Shown here piece by piece: positions 63,857 to 64,000 of a stretch of 64,000 nucleotides of DNA. The stretch is from Bacteroidota bacterium (lineage in GTDB: Bacteria; Bacteroidota; Bacteroidia; 2-12-FULL-35-15). The position numbers and the translations under genes were made by a program. The stretch is taken from positions 40,448 to 104,447 of the forward strand of contig CANJPX010000004.1 of the NCBI GenBank assembly GCA_947476185.1, written 5' to 3'. The notes below the pieces were generated by a model that was given only the letters and a program-made list of their open reading frames with translations, was not told the origin of the DNA and did no database searches. The first letter of the stretch is position 1; every line of letters starts with the position of its first letter.

Positions 63857-64000
63857 ATGGTGCGCATTATAGGGAATCACAATTCGTTATTTAATCATTT
63901 CATTTCAGAGATTCGAGATGAAAATATTCAAAAAGATAGCATGCGTTTTCGTAGAAATATTGAACGTATGGGAGAAATCATGTCATATGAAATTAGTAAA
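63857..64000 (+). CDS. upp: uracil phosphoribosyltransferase, N-terminal part only
   Basis: The frame starting at 63857 runs off the window after 48 codons. It reads MVRIIGNHNSLFNHFISEIR and continues DENIQKDSMRFRRNIERMGE, ending SYEISK. The run NIQKDSMRFRRNIERMGE...YEISK is the start of Bacteroidota Upp, which converts uracil and PRPP to UMP. Only the first quarter is visible, so the catalytic region cannot be judged. Confidence 0.8.
   Translation, partial: MVRIIGNHNSLFNHFISEIRDENIQKDSMRFRRNIERMGEIMSYEISK

Overview
This window comes from a low-GC member of the Bacteroidota, most like a gliding-type lineage (Flavobacteriales or a related order). The evidence is a complete type IX secretion / gliding core (porP-like gene, gldK, gldL, gldM, gldN and a second gldN-like gene), a separate gldA, three secreted proteins with C-terminal type IX sorting tails, A-rich translation starts that almost never carry a Shine-Dalgarno site, and several promoters of the TTTG / TAnnTTTG type used by the Bacteroidota primary sigma factor. 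No insertion sequence, prophage, CRISPR array or plasmid gene was seen, so this looks like ordinary chromosome.

Left part (1-6737): a minus-strand operon runs miaB, a four-helix-bundle (S23-type) gene, a sigma-54 type AAA+ activator, lptE, and a partial conserved gene cut by the window edge. The S23-type gene is bracketed by degenerate repeats and looks inserted. Divergent from miaB is topA. Next (6887-15207) come a degenerate arginase-family protein and the type IX secretion genes: the outer-membrane PorP/SprF-like protein, the GldK lipoprotein and GldN ring proteins, and the GldL/GldM proton-driven motor. The second gldN-like gene has its own terminator upstream and a perfect Shine-Dalgarno site, which is out of character here.

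Middle part: membrane and housekeeping genes (15204-21522) lead to a complete histidine operon hisGDCBHAF-IE (21791-28820). A short peptide with five histidine codons, an antiterminator and a terminator precede it, which is a textbook attenuator. After it come a SiaB/SiaC-type kinase and substrate pair, a secreted SGNH hydrolase, an unknown helical protein, two receiver-only response regulators, and the GTPases era and der flanking an initiator tRNA gene.

Right part: a tandem pair of secreted nidogen-domain proteins (37679-40873), metK, an M13 peptidase, gldA, rsgA, dtd, an ABC permease, an ankyrin protein and aconitase. A run of plus-strand genes follows (penicillin acylase family, hemE, OmpA family, MFS transporter, a cysteine-rich LutA-like protein). 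It ends in surface-polysaccharide genes (wecB, a deacetylase-like protein, a FemAB-like acyltransferase) and the start of upp, cut by the right edge.

All calls are from reading the sequence and knowledge of the families; no database search was run.
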